Assembly (NCBI GenBank): GCA_011620785.1
Contig: WOYM01000116.1
Span: 81,350 to 95,486, forward strand
DNA from: Methanothrix sp.
GTDB lineage: Archaea > Halobacteriota > Methanosarcinia > Methanotrichales > Methanotrichaceae
Length of the DNA: 14,137 nucleotides
Reading direction: 5' to 3'
Part shown: piece by piece, positions 12,913 to 14,137 of the stretch
How positions within the stretch are numbered: the first letter of the stretch is position 1
How the letters are laid out: the number at the start of each line of letters is the position of its first letter
Made by a program: the position numbers and the translations under genes
The notes under the pieces: model-generated
Database searches by the model: none
Seen by the model: the letters and a program-made list of their open reading frames with translations, nothing else
What the model was told of the DNA's origin: nothing

Positions 12913-14137
12913 AGTAGGAATCATTTTCTAAAATAGGCACCAATCCTCCAAGATAATGCTCAATATTATCACAATTTCCTCGACTTTTAGCAGGCTTTTA
13001 GACAGCATCCGCTACCGAGAACATTTGCAAGCCTCTTAACATTAACCGCAATACCAGTGATGATTGACTGAATATTCACCTTCGGTAGCCCCCAATATTT
13101 CGCCCTTGCAAGACCATGTGACCGTTTCATCTCGGCATGCTTCGGCTCAATGTGCGATCTCTCTTTCATATCGTCCTTAAAATTCTGAGTTTTATTATAT
13201 TCTTTAGCCTCCATAATTAGTTCATGGTATTTCCCTATTGCAACAGTCCTTCTCTCTTGTTTTGTGCATTTGTTTTTCAAATCACATTGCCCACAGATCT
13301 CTTTTTTGAAATAGAATGTCGTCGTCCCCTCTTTTTCATTAAAATTCGAAATCATCGTCCTATTGCCGGCAGGGCAGCTTATCCCTGTTTCGTCCAGATT
13401 GAATTCATTCTGAGGAAAAAGCCCGGTTGGATTGAAATCCTCCTTTAACGGAGCCACAAGCGTTATCCCTCTCAGGAGCATCTGAAACCTGTTTTCGGCA
13501 CTACCGTAGTGAGTATCTCCTGCTACTTTTTCCGGTTTGGAACCGTTTGCCGTCATCTCATCAACAAGCGGCAGAAGGATATCACCGTCATAAGTATTCC
13601 CTGGTGTAGTTTCAATATTTGTCACAAATCCGTCCTCGGATTTCATTACATTTGATTTATATCCTGTAAACGTTTTTTTATCTGATTTAGCCCCATGGCG
13701 TGCGTCTTTATCCACAAGGCTCACCAATTTATTCTTTACGTGGTCTTTCTTCTTCTGGATCTCCCCATTTTTCTCTTCGGTGTTCTCATTCAGTATCCGA
13801 TTCATCTGCTCGATTTTTTGTTTTACAGATGGCGATTCAAGTTCCTCGGCTTTGCCTTTTAGTGTTCTTGCCTCGCCAACTACCTCAACAAGCTTCCTTT
13901 TCTTTTCTTCAGGCTTCAACGTATGCACTTTTTCTTTTTTATCCGCGATTTTTTTCCCCCCCATCTCTTCGTAAAGCTTGGGATCGGCTTTTTCTATTTC
14001 GTCCATTAGCGCTTTTATTCCCTGTCGAATTAAGCCGATGGTTCCTGGTATTGCAATATTCGCAATTACATGTGTGGCATCCGATAATATGATATCTGGC
14101 AGCTTGTTCCATCTCTCTATCCGAATAGTTCATCAGG
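12900..14137. mobile_element. Insertion sequence, IS1182 family, right part beyond window
   Basis: The DNA from about 12,900 to the right edge is visibly richer in A and T than the genes to its left, and carries the transposase remnant. Its left boundary lies between the transposase stop (12987) and the b561-like promoter (about 12850). Terminal inverted repeats cannot be identified because the other end is outside the window. Confidence 0.6.
12987..14137 (-). pseudogene. IS1182-type transposase, internally deleted and cut by window edge
   Basis: The main frame on the minus strand ends in TAA at 12987. It reads SDATHVIANIAIPGTIGLIR (first catalytic Asp, about 14075-14016), a long charged coiled-coil-like insert, DKDARHGAKSDKKTFTGYK, VAGDTHYGSAENR (second Asp), a zinc-ribbon-like CPAGN...CGQCDLKNKC, and HIEPKHAEMKRSHGLARAKY (Glu). 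These are the DDE residues of this family. At the right edge another frame (about 14135-14085) reads MNYSDREMEQAARYHI, which resembles the N-terminal domain. Normally some 70-100 residues separate these parts; here they touch, in different frames. This indicates an internal deletion, so the element is probably inactive on its own. The 339-residue piece from ATG 14006 is the longest open product but lacks the first Asp. The start lies outside the window. Confidence 0.8.

Noticed and set aside
1..14137. CRISPR array, tRNA or rRNA genes
   Set aside because: I saw no regularly spaced repeats and no T-loop-like GGTTCGA motifs in a tRNA context. A GGTTCGA-like string near 568-580 lies inside the SagB-type coding frame.

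Overview
The window looks like chromosomal DNA of a methanogenic archaeon of the order Methanosarcinales, probably close to Methanothrix (Methanosaeta). The evidence is an archaeal GHMP-type shikimate kinase, an HMG-CoA reductase for archaeal lipid synthesis, a DUF1699-like protein (a family I know from Methanosarcinales), a PycB-type pyruvate carboxylase subunit, archaeal TATA boxes, and Shine-Dalgarno sites such as AGGTGATC. The genus is an inference.

Layout. Positions 1-761 (-) hold a SagB/ThcOx-type nitroreductase-fold dehydrogenase that runs off the left edge. Upstream of it on the same strand are prephenate dehydratase (868-1686) and a class II HMG-CoA reductase (1683-2954), joined by an ATGA overlap. 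An M42 metallo-aminopeptidase (3022-4074, +) diverges from the reductase gene across a 67-bp promoter region.

From 8108 down to 4177 on the minus strand runs a compact series: a divergent geranylgeranyl-reductase-like flavoprotein, an uncharacterised protein with a possible PD-(D/E)XK core, shikimate kinase, chorismate mutase, PurE, a universal stress protein with its own TATA box, and a 36-residue single-span membrane protein followed by a hairpin terminator. A DUF1699-like gene (8250-8657, -) stands alone with a distinctive promoter. A roughly 500-bp stretch without a convincing gene separates it from the pycB-argB pair (9174-11785, +), which ends in a strong hairpin.

The right end holds an IscU-type Fe-S scaffold (11877-12329, -), a cytochrome-b561-like membrane protein broken by a one-base frameshift in a C5 run (12371-12812, -), and an AT-richer insertion sequence of IS1182 type whose transposase appears internally deleted and runs off the right edge.

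Functionally the window is mostly central biosynthesis. Three enzymes serve aromatic amino acids (shikimate kinase, chorismate mutase, prephenate dehydratase). The others serve isoprenoid lipids, purines, arginine, oxaloacetate supply and Fe-S assembly. I did not find CRISPR arrays, tRNA or rRNA genes, or an obvious defence system. The least explained items are the SagB-like protein, the 36-residue membrane protein, the PD-(D/E)XK-like protein, the frameshifted b561-like protein and several repeat or palindrome elements in promoters.
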